Assembly: GCA_963535465.1 (NCBI GenBank)
Contig: CAUSWF010000011.1
Location: 1-40,933, forward strand
Length of the DNA: 40,933 nt
Direction of reading: 5' to 3'
Origin: CAUSWF01 sp963535465
GTDB lineage: Bacteria; Bacillota_I; Bacilli_A; RF39; UBA660
Both the position numbers and the translations under genes were made by a program. Within the stretch, counting starts at the first letter, position 1, and the number at the start of each line of letters is the position of its first letter. The notes under the pieces are model-generated. The model ran no database searches, was not told the origin of the DNA, and was given only the letters and a program-made list of their open reading frames with translations. Shown one piece after another: positions 1-8,317 of this stretch.

Positions 1-54
1 TCAAAAATAAGTATTAAAAATAGTACTTGACTTTATTTAGATTGTCATAAGAAA

Positions 55-73
55 AGAGATATATTCTATCTCT
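55..73 (-). terminator. Rho-independent terminator after the 72-956 gene
   Basis: Perfect 7-bp inverted repeat (AGAGATA / TATCTCT, 5-nt loop). On the minus strand it is followed by a short T-rich run. It overlaps the stop codon of the 72-956 gene and probably ends the ftsK-deoD-M16 operon. The T tract is weak. Confidence 0.5.
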
Positions 74-956
74 ATTTTATTTCACTACTGTAAAAATAAT
101 AACTTCCCTTCTTAACAGGATCACTCTTAAATGTATATGTAATAGTAGAAGCTAAATTACTATAATCATCTACACTTAATTTATCTATATCTTCTTTACT
201 CATATCACGAGAAATAATTAATTTCTTACCTTGATAATCTCTATTTATATTACATTTATATTTATTATTAACTACATTACAATCTAAATAAATAATCTTC
301 TCAACTAGCTTAATATCGCCTTTATTACTCTTATATGCAGAATCAAGTTTACTAATAAACTTAGGTAATTCCCATTTCTTTTCAACTAACTTATCAAACA
401 CTATTCTATAATCCTTAGTAGATTTATTATAAAATAACATACCGGCATTATAATCACCAATCTTTGTATTAAGTACTAAATTAACTTCAGTATTCATAGT
501 ATAAGAAACATCTTGTCCAAAGAAAGATAACATATATTGATCAACTACTGATACAGGTAAAGAATAATAATAATTATTACCATCTTTTATATTAGTCTTA
601 GTAAAATCCTTAGGAGAAATATTATATAAAGCATAATAAAACTTATTATCATTATTAAAATCAGTATATATAACATTATCTTTTACAAAGAAATCACTTC
701 TAACTCCAGTATTACCATCAAAACTAATAGCTTTATATAATTCTTGTATCAAAGTATCATTCTTATCAACTTTACTATATTTAACTTGCTTATTCTTATT
801 AAGTAATCTAAATAACAATATAAAAGCTCCTACCATAACTACAATAAAAATAACTATAGTTATAATCTTTTTCATATTATCATCTAATCTAATCTTTTTT
901 CTTTTTCTAGACTTTAATTCTCCCTCATCATAACTCTCACTAAACTTAAAATCCAT
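72..956 (-). CDS. Bitopic membrane protein of unknown function
   Basis: About 294 residues. I do not recognise the family. A basic cytoplasmic N-terminus of ~30 residues (several Arg/Lys in a row) is followed by one strongly hydrophobic segment (about residues 30-50) and then ~240 polar residues predicted outside the membrane, rich in Lys, Asp, Asn and Tyr. This is a single-pass N-in/C-out layout. The ATG at 956 is chosen over an in-frame GTG at 965 because AGGTGA sits ~7 nt upstream of it. The gene follows the M16 peptidase gene without a gap and is the last gene of the ftsK-deoD-M16-M16 operon. In Bacillus, rodZ (ymfM) lies downstream of the M16 pair, but this protein has no visible HTH region and I do not call it RodZ. 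Confidence 0.75.
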   Translation of the reverse strand: MDFKFSESYDEGELKSRKRKKIRLDDNMKKIITIVIFIVVMVGAFILLFRLLNKNKQVKYSKVDKNDTLIQELYKAISFDGNTGVRSDFFVKDNVIYTDFNNDNKFYYALYNISPKDFTKTNIKDGNNYYYSLPVSVVDQYMLSFFGQDVSYTMNTEVNLVLNTKIGDYNAGMLFYNKSTKDYRIVFDKLVEKKWELPKFISKLDSAYKSNKGDIKLVEKIIYLDCNVVNNKYKCNINRDYQGKKLIISRDMSKEDIDKLSVDDYSNLASTITYTFKSDPVKKGSYYFYSSEIK

Positions 957-965
957 ATACTTCAC

Positions 966-2198
966 CTACTCTTTTACTAAATAATTAATACTTATATTAT
1001 TAAAATTAATACTATCAACTACTTTTTTTAAATCATCCATATTTAAATTTCTTATAATATCAACTTTATCATATATTATTTTACCATATTTAATAAGATC
1101 TGATACAATCATTCTATTTAAATACGAATAATTATCTCTATATCTAACAAAATTAGCTATATCTATCTTATTAACTCTATTAAAATCTTCTTGTTTTAAT
1201 TCATAATTAAATAACTCTTTTATTTTATCAGTTAGTTTATAAATATTTTTACATATTACATACACTTCTATATATAATATATTAGATTCAATATAAAAAT
1301 TATAACTAATATCATCTATCTCTCTATTTTCTTTCATATTATGTACATTAATATTATTAATAGATAAAACTAACTCTAAATATAAACTAATTAAATATAA
1401 TAATTCATATCCCCTATAACTAAATCTAAAAATACTACTCTTAATAGTAAAATTAATATAATTAATTCCTAAATCTTTCTTATAATAATTATTAGTAGAT
1501 ATAATATTCTCTTCTTCTATAGGTAAAGTAAAACTATTATTAATATTTTCTTTAACCGCAGTATTTTTAATAATATCTATTGCTTGCATCTTATCAAAAT
1601 TACCAGTAATTACAATAAACATATTAGAAGGATTATAACCTGCTTTATATATTTCTTCTAACGTATTAACATCAATTCTCTTAATATCATCAATACTACC
1701 AATTACTTCTTCTCTAAATAATGAACTATTAATACTAGCATTTTTTATCATTTCAAAATATCCATATAATGGATTATCATAATCTCTAGTAGCTTCTTCT
1801 AGTATAATACCTTTTTCTTTTTCAACATCCGCATCATTTATATATAAATCATCTACCATCTTAATAAGGTATTCTAAATTTTCATTAAAACATTTATTGC
1901 CTATTACATAATATACTGTTCTATCACGACTAGTATATGCATTACACTCACTAGAACTATCATGAAAAAATTTAAAAGGATTACTATTATCTCTCATAGA
2001 AAACATTTTATGTTCCAAAAAATGAGCACATCCAGTAGGATATATCTTATCATTTATTCTAGTATTTAAACTACCGTATCTACTAACATAACTAATATGA
2101 TATGAACTAGTATTAGTGGTAGGTACTAAATAAGCCTTTAATCCATTAGGAAGTTCTACTTCTTCAACTACTAAATCTATTAAACTAAACTTCTTCAT
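966..2198 (-). CDS. M16 family zinc peptidase (YmfH type)
   Basis: 410 residues. The inverted zinc motif HxxEH is present (His59, Glu62, His63), and the acidic run near residues 134-135 is the likely third ligand, so this member looks catalytically competent. Together with the upstream gene it forms the active/inactive M16 pair that in Bacillus subtilis is ymfH/ymfF, next to spoIIIE. The ftsK gene upstream repeats that order. It starts inside the 3' end of the upstream M16 gene (14-nt overlap), which suggests translational coupling. The physiological substrate of this pair is not settled. I infer a cytoplasmic peptidase because no signal peptide is visible. Confidence 0.85.
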   Translation of the reverse strand: MKKFSLIDLVVEEVELPNGLKAYLVPTTNTSSYHISYVSRYGSLNTRINDKIYPTGCAHFLEHKMFSMRDNSNPFKFFHDSSSECNAYTSRDRTVYYVIGNKCFNENLEYLIKMVDDLYINDADVEKEKGIILEEATRDYDNPLYGYFEMIKNASINSSLFREEVIGSIDDIKRIDVNTLEEIYKAGYNPSNMFIVITGNFDKMQAIDIIKNTAVKENINNSFTLPIEEENIISTNNYYKKDLGINYINFTIKSSIFRFSYRGYELLYLISLYLELVLSINNINVHNMKENREIDDISYNFYIESNILYIEVYVICKNIYKLTDKIKELFNYELKQEDFNRVNKIDIANFVRYRDNYSYLNRMIVSDLIKYGKIIYDKVDIIRNLNMDDLKKVVDSINFNNISINYLVKE

Positions 2199-3381
2199 TT
2201 CCTACCCCTTCTAAGTAATATTCATCTTCTAATATAATTCTTTTAGAAAAAGCAATTACATCATCTATCGTAATATTATCAATTAATAAAATTCTATCTT
2301 CTATACTATTACCATATATTATATTTTTTAACTCTTCAATATAGATATTATCATGACTATCTCGATAATTATTATAAATATTTTTAAAATACTCTTTAGA
2401 GTTTTCTAACATTTCCAAAGTAATATATTTAGAAAAATTATTAATAATATCATCTAATAATTCTCTATATTTTAAATAATTATCCCTATTAATCTTGCTA
2501 CTTACTATCATACTAGATATAACAGGCTTAATATAAGCATTAATACTATAACATAGTGAGTTTTTTTCTCTAATTACATCAAATAATATTGAATTAGGAC
2601 TACCACCTAATATATATTGATAAACTAAGAATACATGATCTTTTTCTCTATTAAAATCCTTTATTTTATATAAAATCTTAGTAAAAGAAGCACTACAATT
2701 AAACTTATCAACACCCTTCTTATATGGATAATATTTAATATCAAATGTATTATATTTAATATTATTATTTAAAGAAATATTATTAAGAAGTTCTAATACT
2801 TCATCTCCTACATCCCCAACTATTACTATATCAGTTAAACTATTTATCATATTTTTATAGCTATCTAATATATCATTAATTCCTATATTTTTAATATTTT
2901 CATAATTATATTTGAAATATTTCTTAGCTAAAGGATCACTTAATCCCATTATAAAATTAACATATGCATAAAAATTACTATCACACATATTACTCTTATA
3001 AGAATCTTTAAGTAGTGAAACTAAATTATTAAATAATTTCTGATCATTTAAATTATGTTTATATATTATATCTATTAAATACTTAACTGAATTTAATACA
3101 TTACCTTCTTCACTATATTTATCTGATAAAGAATCGATAGAAATAGTTGTTACTAAACTGTTATGATAAATATCAGATTCAGTATGTAATTTAGCATTAT
3201 ATAGTTCTTCTAATTTAAACTTAGTGCTTCTCCTATCAGGATATTTAAGAGAAGTATCTACTAATAACGTATTCATAATATTATGAGAAACTGCATTATA
3301 ATTATCAAAATTTTGTCTAAAAACAAAATAAATAACGGAGTTTGTCCATTTATTTATTTTAATATATCTAACCTTACCCAT
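2185..3381 (-). CDS. M16 family peptidase-like protein, non-catalytic partner (YmfF type)
   Basis: About 398 residues. The overall M16 pattern is present (N-terminal half with an 'LYNA' segment, C-terminal half with 'ILGGSPNSILFDVIREKNS' and 'SINAYI'), but there is no HxxEH, so it is probably the inactive subunit of an M16 heterodimer with the downstream gene. I place the start at the ATG at 3381, which has AGGAGG 3 nt upstream. A longer reading from 3405 would overlap deoD and lacks a better ribosome site. It sits between deoD and the active M16 gene in the ftsK operon. Confidence 0.8.
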   Translation of the reverse strand: MGKVRYIKINKWTNSVIYFVFRQNFDNYNAVSHNIMNTLLVDTSLKYPDRRSTKFKLEELYNAKLHTESDIYHNSLVTTISIDSLSDKYSEEGNVLNSVKYLIDIIYKHNLNDQKLFNNLVSLLKDSYKSNMCDSNFYAYVNFIMGLSDPLAKKYFKYNYENIKNIGINDILDSYKNMINSLTDIVIVGDVGDEVLELLNNISLNNNIKYNTFDIKYYPYKKGVDKFNCSASFTKILYKIKDFNREKDHVFLVYQYILGGSPNSILFDVIREKNSLCYSINAYIKPVISSMIVSSKINRDNYLKYRELLDDIINNFSKYITLEMLENSKEYFKNIYNNYRDSHDNIYIEELKNIIYGNSIEDRILLIDNITIDDVIAFSKRIILEDEYYLEGVGNEEV

Positions 3382-3388
3382 AATCCTC

Positions 3389-4096
3389 CTATAATATTGC
3401 ATCAAGAGCTAAAATAATCATATCATTAAGACTTCTTTCTCTCTCTTCTCTAGTTAAGCTTCCTTTATCATATAAAGAATCAACAACAGTCATCAAGCAA
3501 GATGCCTCTCTTCCTAACTTTTTTGCAATATAGAAAAGTCCAAAAGCTTCCATCTCTACTCCTAAATAATTACCCATAAAGTTATTTCTAAATTGTTCAC
3601 TATTATCACAATATAAATCAAATACATCAGATGTTACTGTATCTCCATATTTTAAATGTATATTTCTAATAGATGCTGCTTTAATTACATTAGTATTTAA
3701 TAAATAACTAGAAGAAACATAATTACAATTACCATTATCAAGTAATTTAGGAAAACTACTTAATGAATATGCTCCCTTAGAAAGTATTACATCTCTTAAT
3801 TTAGAGTCTTTATGAAAAGAACCACAAGTACCGATTCTAATAATACTTCTAACATTATAAAACTTATATAATTCATATGAATATATTCCAATACTAGGAA
3901 TACCCATTCCTGATGCAAAAACAGTAACTCTACTACCTTTATATGTACCAGTATAAGCTAACATATTTCTAACAGTATTAACACATCTAACGTCTTCCAA
4001 AAAATTCTGAGCAATATATTTAGCACGAAGAGGATCCCCTGGCATCAATACAACTGGGGCAATATCTTCTTGTCTAGCTTCTATATGTGGTGTCAT
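3389..4096 (-). CDS. deoD: Purine-nucleoside phosphorylase, DeoD type
   Basis: 235 residues, the normal length for the hexameric NP-I family. It opens with MTPHI and the phosphate-binding stretch 'LMPGDPLRAKYIA' (residues ~18-30). 'GMGIPSIGIYSYEL' and 'GVEMEAFGLF' (Met/Glu that contact the ribose) are present. The enzyme cleaves purine (deoxy)ribonucleosides with phosphate in nucleoside salvage. A strong TAGGAGGA precedes the ATG by about 5 nt. It lies 8 nt downstream of ftsK, and its presence between ftsK and the M16 pair is not the usual Bacillus arrangement, so it looks like an insertion into that operon. Confidence 0.95.
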   Translation of the reverse strand: MTPHIEARQEDIAPVVLMPGDPLRAKYIAQNFLEDVRCVNTVRNMLAYTGTYKGSRVTVFASGMGIPSIGIYSYELYKFYNVRSIIRIGTCGSFHKDSKLRDVILSKGAYSLSSFPKLLDNGNCNYVSSSYLLNTNVIKAASIRNIHLKYGDTVTSDVFDLYCDNSEQFRNNFMGNYLGVEMEAFGLFYIAKKLGREASCLMTVVDSLYDKGSLTREERERSLNDMIILALDAIL

Positions 4097-4104
4097 AAAT
4101 CCTC

Positions 4105-6315
4105 CTATTCATTATTATCAGAATAACTTACCAAAACATCTCTTGGCTTAGAACCATTACTTGGTCCAATTATTCCTCTTTCTTCTAATTGATCCATTAT
4201 TCTTGCTGCTCTATTATAACCTAATTTAAATTTTCTTTGAATTAATGAAGCACTAGCTTTTTGAGTAGATACTACAAACTCTAATACTTGATCATACATA
4301 TTATCAACATCATTACTATCATCATCACTATAACTATCTTCATTAGAATTATTAACTTCTACATTAGATAAACTATCATCGTATACTGCTTCTTGTTGAT
4401 CTTTTGTAAAATCAACCACTCTTTTTATTTCATCATCAGTTATATAAACACCTTGTATTCTTAAAGGTGAATTAGAACCTATTGGTAAAAATAACATATC
4501 ACCTTTACCTAGTAATTTTTCAGCTCCAACCTGATCAAGTATTGTACGAGAATCAATACCAGAACCTACAGAAAATGCTATTCTACTAGGAATATTAGCT
4601 TTAATTAATCCAGTAATAACTTCTGTAGAAGGTCTTTGTGTCGCAACAATTAAATGCATTCCTGCAGCACGAGCTTTTTGAGTAATTCTAAGTATTGAAT
4701 CTTCTACTTCTTTAGCCGCAACCATCATTAAATCAGCCAACTCATCTATTATAATTACAATAAATGGCATTCTAGGTTTAATATCATCTTTATGATTCTT
4801 ATTCCACTTATCTATATAATCATTATAAGTCTCAATATTCTTAGTACCTGTATCAGCAAACTTTCTATATCTAACTTCCATCTCATTAACCATCTTTTGA
4901 AGTATCATAGAAGCACGTTTAGGATCAGTTACAACAGGACATAACAAATGTGGAATACCATTATATCCAGAAAACTCTACTACTTTAGGATCAACAAGTA
5001 CCATTCTAACCTCATCAGGTCTTGCTCTCATTAAAATAGAACAAATAATTCCATTTACACATACACTCTTACCACTACCAGTAGTACCTGCAATTAACAT
5101 ATGAGGCATCTTATTAATCTCACATACTCCAACTTCTCCCATAATACTCTTACCAAGAGGTACCATTAAAGTCTTATGAGGATTATTTACCATATTACTA
5201 CTAGCCATCATTTCCCTAAAAGTAACAGAAGAAGGTGCATCATTAGCAAACTCTACTCCAACAGTACTCTTACCAGGAATAGGCGCCTCTATTCTTACAT
5301 CTTTCTTAGATAAAGCTAAAGCTATCTCTCTATTAATAGAAGTTATTTTATTAACTCTAATACCACGAGCAATTTCTAACTCATATTGTGCAACAGTTGG
5401 TCCAATATGTACTTCAACAACCTTACCATTAATACCAAAATCTTCTAATACTCTCTCAAGTATAGCAATATTTTTCTCAACTCCACTACTATCTACATTA
5501 TTATGATTTTTCTTAACCTTATCAAGTAAATCAATTGGAGGTAATTTATAATTCTCATCAAGTATAATATCACTAGAATTATCTTTCTTAACTTCTTCCT
5601 TATTACTTTCTTTTAATTCATTAATATTATTAATAACCTTCTTCTCTTCAACTTCATTAGCATTATGTATAATAGGTTTAGTATTACTTAATAAAGCATC
5701 ATCAATAACTTCCTTCTTATTATCTTTATTCTCACGATTCTTAACTCTCTTACTAGCAGCTTCACTAGCACTAATTAAGAAATCTCTAATACTAAATCCA
5801 GTAAATAATATTATTCCACCTACTATAAATATCCAAGATATAGTAATTAAACCAATTCTACCAAGTCCTGCATGAAAAAGAATACCAAATACACAACCAA
5901 TTAATCCACCACCAGGAGCAAATAAATTACCTAAAGTACCATATTTAACCATTTCTTTATAACTACTAATAAATTGATTAAAACTATTTCTAAATACACT
6001 CATACTATCAAATACACCTTTAGGTATAAAATCTAAATGCATAAGTACCAAAACACCAATAACAAATAAATATATCCCTACACTTCTAAAAGTAAATGTA
6101 TCAATCTTTTTACCAGTAATAACCTGAATAAACCCTATAACAAGCAATAAAATAGGTAAAATAATATAAAAACAACCAAAAGGAAAAATTCCAATAGCAG
6201 AAATAAACTTACCAACTACTCCTAATTTAAATGTACCTATAATACCAACAATAACAAATATTATAGACCATAAATATATTCCATATTTAAATTTTAATTT
6301 CTTACGTCTTGCCAT
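4105..6315 (-). CDS. ftsK: DNA translocase FtsK/SpoIIIE
   Basis: About 736 residues. Four to five membrane segments occupy residues ~10-175. A charged, low-complexity linker follows (~180-255). The motor domain carries Walker A GTTGSGKS (~410-417) and Walker B 'IIIDELADLMM' (~530). The C-terminal ~70 residues form the winged-helix gamma domain ('KASASLIQRKFKLGYNRAA') that reads oriented DNA motifs. It pumps chromosome ends through the division septum. The ATG at 6315 is preferred to the upstream in-frame TTG at 6327 because GGAG sits 6 nt before it. A TATAAT at 6343-6338 could be its -10 box. It is the first gene of the 6315-72 operon. Confidence 0.95.
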   Translation of the reverse strand: MARRKKLKFKYGIYLWSIIFVIVGIIGTFKLGVVGKFISAIGIFPFGCFYIILPILLLVIGFIQVITGKKIDTFTFRSVGIYLFVIGVLVLMHLDFIPKGVFDSMSVFRNSFNQFISSYKEMVKYGTLGNLFAPGGGLIGCVFGILFHAGLGRIGLITISWIFIVGGIILFTGFSIRDFLISASEAASKRVKNRENKDNKKEVIDDALLSNTKPIIHNANEVEEKKVINNINELKESNKEEVKKDNSSDIILDENYKLPPIDLLDKVKKNHNNVDSSGVEKNIAILERVLEDFGINGKVVEVHIGPTVAQYELEIARGIRVNKITSINREIALALSKKDVRIEAPIPGKSTVGVEFANDAPSSVTFREMMASSNMVNNPHKTLMVPLGKSIMGEVGVCEINKMPHMLIAGTTGSGKSVCVNGIICSILMRARPDEVRMVLVDPKVVEFSGYNGIPHLLCPVVTDPKRASMILQKMVNEMEVRYRKFADTGTKNIETYNDYIDKWNKNHKDDIKPRMPFIVIIIDELADLMMVAAKEVEDSILRITQKARAAGMHLIVATQRPSTEVITGLIKANIPSRIAFSVGSGIDSRTILDQVGAEKLLGKGDMLFLPIGSNSPLRIQGVYITDDEIKRVVDFTKDQQEAVYDDSLSNVEVNNSNEDSYSDDDSNDVDNMYDQVLEFVVSTQKASASLIQRKFKLGYNRAARIMDQLEERGIIGPSNGSKPRDVLVSYSDNNE

Positions 6316-6337
6316 AACATACTCCAATTCTATACTA

Positions 6338-6343
6338 ATTATA
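6338..6343 (-). promoter_or_regulatory. Putative -10 box of the ftsK operon
   Basis: A perfect TATAAT lies 22 nt upstream of the chosen ftsK ATG. The hexamer 17 bp further up (TTTAAA) is a weak -35. It lies just downstream of the efp terminator, as expected for a new transcription unit. Confidence 0.45.
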
Positions 6344-6377
6344 TAACATTATCTAAAATATTTAAACTAAAAAACAA

Positions 6378-6400
6378 TAAAAAAAAGAGCCTAAGCTCTT
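6378..6400 (-). terminator. Terminator of efp
   Basis: AAGAGC / GCTCTT stem with a 4-nt loop, followed on the minus strand by a run of eight or more T. The loop includes the efp stop codon. Convincing intrinsic terminator. Confidence 0.85.
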
Positions 6401-6948
6401 GATACGTATTTTCCATCACTAGTTGAAATAATAATTGTCTCACCTTGATTAATAAATAGAGGTACTCTAACTTTTAATCCAGTCTCACAAATTGCATCTT
6501 TTAAAGCATTAGTAGCAGTATTACCCTTAACGGCATCATCTGTTTGTGTAATAACAAGTTCTATCTTATCTGGTAATTGAATACCTAATACTTCTCCATC
6601 AAACATAGTAATATAAACTTCTAAATTTTCTTTTAAATATAAAGCATCGTCTCCAATTTGATCTTTAGCAAGTTCTAATTGTTCATATGTTTCCATATTC
6701 ATAAAATAATATAAATCATTCATATTATATAGATATTGCATTTGTTGTTTTTCTATTCTAGCAGTAGGAACCTTAATTCCAGCATTAAATGTTTTTTCTA
6801 CTATAGAACCAGTTCTTAAATTCTTAAGTTTAGCTTTTACTATAGCAGCACCTTTACCAGGCTTAACATGTTGAGTTTCCATTACAACAAATATAGCAGA
6901 CTCTATTTCAATAGTTATACCATTTTTTAAATCATTTGTATTAATCAT
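6391..6948 (-). CDS. efp: Translation elongation factor P
   Basis: 185 residues, full length with the three EF-P domains. The N-terminal KOW loop reads KPGKGAA, placing the residue normally modified (Lys or Arg) at Lys32. The C-terminal OB domain ends 'TSDGKYVSRA'. EF-P binds between the P and E sites and rescues ribosomes stalled at proline runs. No modification enzyme is encoded in the window. AAGGAGAT lies 7 nt upstream of the ATG. It lies ~29 nt downstream of rpmG, with a possible attenuating hairpin between them. Confidence 0.97.
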   Translation of the reverse strand: MINTNDLKNGITIEIESAIFVVMETQHVKPGKGAAIVKAKLKNLRTGSIVEKTFNAGIKVPTARIEKQQMQYLYNMNDLYYFMNMETYEQLELAKDQIGDDALYLKENLEVYITMFDGEVLGIQLPDKIELVITQTDDAVKGNTATNALKDAICETGLKVRVPLFINQGETIIISTSDGKYVSRA

Positions 6949-6965
6949 ATTATCTCCTTAATCAC

Positions 6966-6994
6966 AAAAAACAAGGTCTATTTCTTTTCCTTGT
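6966..6994 (-). terminator. Possible attenuating terminator between rpmG and efp
   Basis: ACAAGG / CCTTGT stem with a 12-nt loop, then TTTTT on the minus strand. The hairpin begins inside the last codons of rpmG. If it works, efp would be transcribed by read-through or from a promoter I do not see. Confidence 0.45.
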
Positions 6995-7142
6995 GTTCTG
7001 TATGTTTCTTACATCTAGAGCAGTATCTATTTAATTCAAGACGTTCAGTTGTTTTCTTAACGTTTTTTTGAACACGATAATTTTCTTCACCACAAACACC
7101 ACAAACTAGAGTTTTATATTGTCTATTTCCTACTTTTGCCAT
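6978..7142 (-). CDS. rpmG: 50S ribosomal protein L33
   Basis: 54 residues: MAKVGNRQYK at the N-terminus, a CGVCG knuckle (Cys14 and Cys17), and a second pair CSRC (Cys41 and Cys44). It is therefore the zinc-ribbon (C+) form of L33. Length and the LxxxKYCxxCxxHxxHKE-type C-terminus fit the family. AGGAGGG lies upstream of the ATG. It is first in a small rpmG-efp unit, with a promoter at 7196-7168. Confidence 0.93.
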   Translation of the reverse strand: MAKVGNRQYKTLVCGVCGEENYRVQKNVKKTTERLELNRYCSRCKKHTEHKEKK

Positions 7143-7167
7143 AATATCCCTCCTTGCGTATAGAAGT

Positions 7168-7196
7168 ATTATATCAAATAAGTACCTATTTGAAAA
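7168..7196 (-). promoter_or_regulatory. Promoter of rpmG
   Basis: On the minus strand TTTTCA (7196-7191), a 17-bp spacer, and a perfect TATAAT (7173-7168), about 25 nt upstream of the rpmG ATG. Housekeeping sigma-type spacing. Confidence 0.6.
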
Positions 7197-7213
7197 GAGT
7201 TTTTTTATTTATA

Positions 7214-7236
7214 AGAAAAAGAGTATTTCTACTCTT
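7214..7236 (-). terminator. Terminator of the leaderless pilin-like gene
   Basis: AAGAGTA / TACTCTT stem with a TTTC loop (plus-strand reading), followed by T's on the minus strand. It overlaps the stop codon of the 7235-7669 gene. Confidence 0.65.
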
Positions 7237-7669
7237 ATCCAACATATCGACAAACTATACCATTAACAGTACTTGGATTTAAATTACCAATATTTACATC
7301 CCCAACTTTTAAATCATCAACATTCCTACTTAAAGCATCTACATTATATTTTCCATCAGTAAGTGCAACAGTATTAATTCGTGTATCTAAATTCATCTTT
7401 AAATAACCCTTCATGCCTTTATCTTCTACAACAAGTAAGTATTCTCCATGTAATATTTCTGAAGACTCAGTCGCAACTCCATTAATATTACACTCATAAG
7501 AATTATCTTTCCATTTATAAATAACATTTCTAGCAGTAGAATGTACATTATTTATAAATTTTATTTTCTTAGTCTTTTCAGCATCCTCCTTAAAATAAGG
7601 TAAAACAAAATAATATGTTGCTCCTGCTAAAACTATTAAAATTACTAACATCAAACTTTTCTTAACCAT
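7235..7669 (-). CDS. Pilin-like membrane protein without a prepilin cleavage motif
   Basis: 144 residues. It has a basic start (MVKKS), a hydrophobic helix (~5-24), then an extracytoplasmic domain with two cysteines (Cys60 and one near the C-terminus). It lacks the G-F-x-x-x-E class III leader. From residue 38 it aligns with the neighbouring prepilin: here F38...KWKDNSYEC, there F41...KMVADSFEC, with the same 22-residue spacing from the aromatic residue to the cysteine. I infer a pilin paralog that lost (or never had) the prepilin-peptidase site and stays membrane-anchored. It has its own candidate -10 (TATAAT, 7704-7699) and terminator. Alternative: an unrelated bitopic protein with chance similarity. 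Confidence 0.7.
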   Translation of the reverse strand: MVKKSLMLVILIVLAGATYYFVLPYFKEDAEKTKKIKFINNVHSTARNVIYKWKDNSYECNINGVATESSEILHGEYLLVVEDKGMKGYLKMNLDTRINTVALTDGKYNVDALSRNVDDLKVGDVNIGNLNPSTVNGIVCRYVG

Positions 7670-7698
7670 ATATAACTCTCCTATTATGTTAAGTATAT

Positions 7699-7704
7699 AT
7701 TATA
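7699..7704 (-). promoter_or_regulatory. Putative -10 box of the pilin-like gene
   Basis: TATAAT about 30 nt upstream of the ATG at 7669. The expected -35 position falls at the edge of the preceding terminator, so the -35 match is not convincing. Confidence 0.35.
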
Positions 7705-7710
7705 AAGCAA

Positions 7711-7739
7711 AAAAAATCTATCATAATGATAGATTTTTT
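7711..7739. terminator. Terminator of the first prepilin gene
   Basis: Long inverted repeat (AATCTATCAT / ATGATAGATT, extended by A's and T's on each side). It is able to terminate in both directions and lies immediately after the prepilin stop codon at 7742. Confidence 0.8.
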
Positions 7740-7741
7740 TA

Positions 7742-8242
7742 TTATTTACATTCAATAATTGTTGTTGCAGGTGCTGCAGGTGCTGTTGTTGATGTTGTAA
7801 CGTGTTTTCTCTTTGGTTGATAATCAGTATAATCTGTTTCAACTTGATGGCTTCCATCAGATAAAATAATCTTATATTGGCTCTTTCCATTAGCATCAAC
7901 TTTTACGTAAACATATCCATTTACATTTCTGTTACCCCAAGGTGATTTTCCACCACTTTGTAATAATTCAGGTGCTGTTGCTGGGTTAGCTGTATCAATC
8001 TTGATATAGTATTCACCGGCAGTTACTGCTCCAGAAGCAATCTTATCAGCGCCACATTCAAATGAATCAGCTACCATTTTGTTCTTAGCGGCATCGATAT
8101 AACTAGCTGCTGTATCTGCAAATGTATCCTTTCTAGCATTTTCAATAATTGTTTGGTATGCTGCGATTCCACCTACCATTAATATACCAAGTATAGTAAT
8201 AACGGCAAGTAGTTCAACCAATGTAAAACCTTTATTCTTCAT
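7742..8242 (-). CDS. Type IV prepilin-like protein (likely major pilin)
   Basis: 166 residues from the ATG at 8242, chosen because AGGAGG lies 4 nt upstream. A reading 11 codons longer has no ribosome site. The class III leader MKNKG is followed by FTLVE (cleavage after Gly5, Glu at +5) and a hydrophobic helix to ~residue 28. The globular part has a Cys near residue 63 and another in the last three residues, so a disulfide loop is possible. The tail before the last Cys is Thr/Ala/Pro-rich. Codons are more GC-rich (GCT, GCA, GGT, ATC) than in neighbouring genes, as in highly expressed genes. With its own strong promoter and terminator it is probably the abundant subunit. No assembly ATPase or prepilin peptidase gene is in the window. 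Confidence 0.88.
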   Translation of the reverse strand: MKNKGFTLVELLAVITILGILMVGGIAAYQTIIENARKDTFADTAASYIDAAKNKMVADSFECGADKIASGAVTAGEYYIKIDTANPATAPELLQSGGKSPWGNRNVNGYVYVKVDANGKSQYKIILSDGSHQVETDYTDYQPKRKHVTTSTTAPAAPATTIIECK

Positions 8243-8265
8243 AAATCCTCCTATCTTACAATTCA

Positions 8266-8294
8266 ATAATATCAAATAATTTTTACCTATGCAA
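8266..8294 (-). promoter_or_regulatory. Strong promoter of the major prepilin
   Basis: Minus-strand TTGCAT (8294-8289), exactly 17 bp, TATTAT (8271-8266), ~24 nt before the ATG. One of the clearest sigma-A-like promoters in the window. Confidence 0.65.
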
Positions 8295-8317
8295 GCACTA
8301 AATTGTATATTTACAAA

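Noticed and set aside
2185..3381. Second M16 gene as a broken copy of the first
   Set aside because: Loss of HxxEH is normal for the YmfF-type partner subunit, and the gene is otherwise full length.
7684..7899. Gln/His-rich frame antiparallel or overlapping the prepilin end
   Set aside because: Created by the Thr/Ala-rich tail codons of the prepilin read in another frame; no start signal of its own, and it crosses a terminator.
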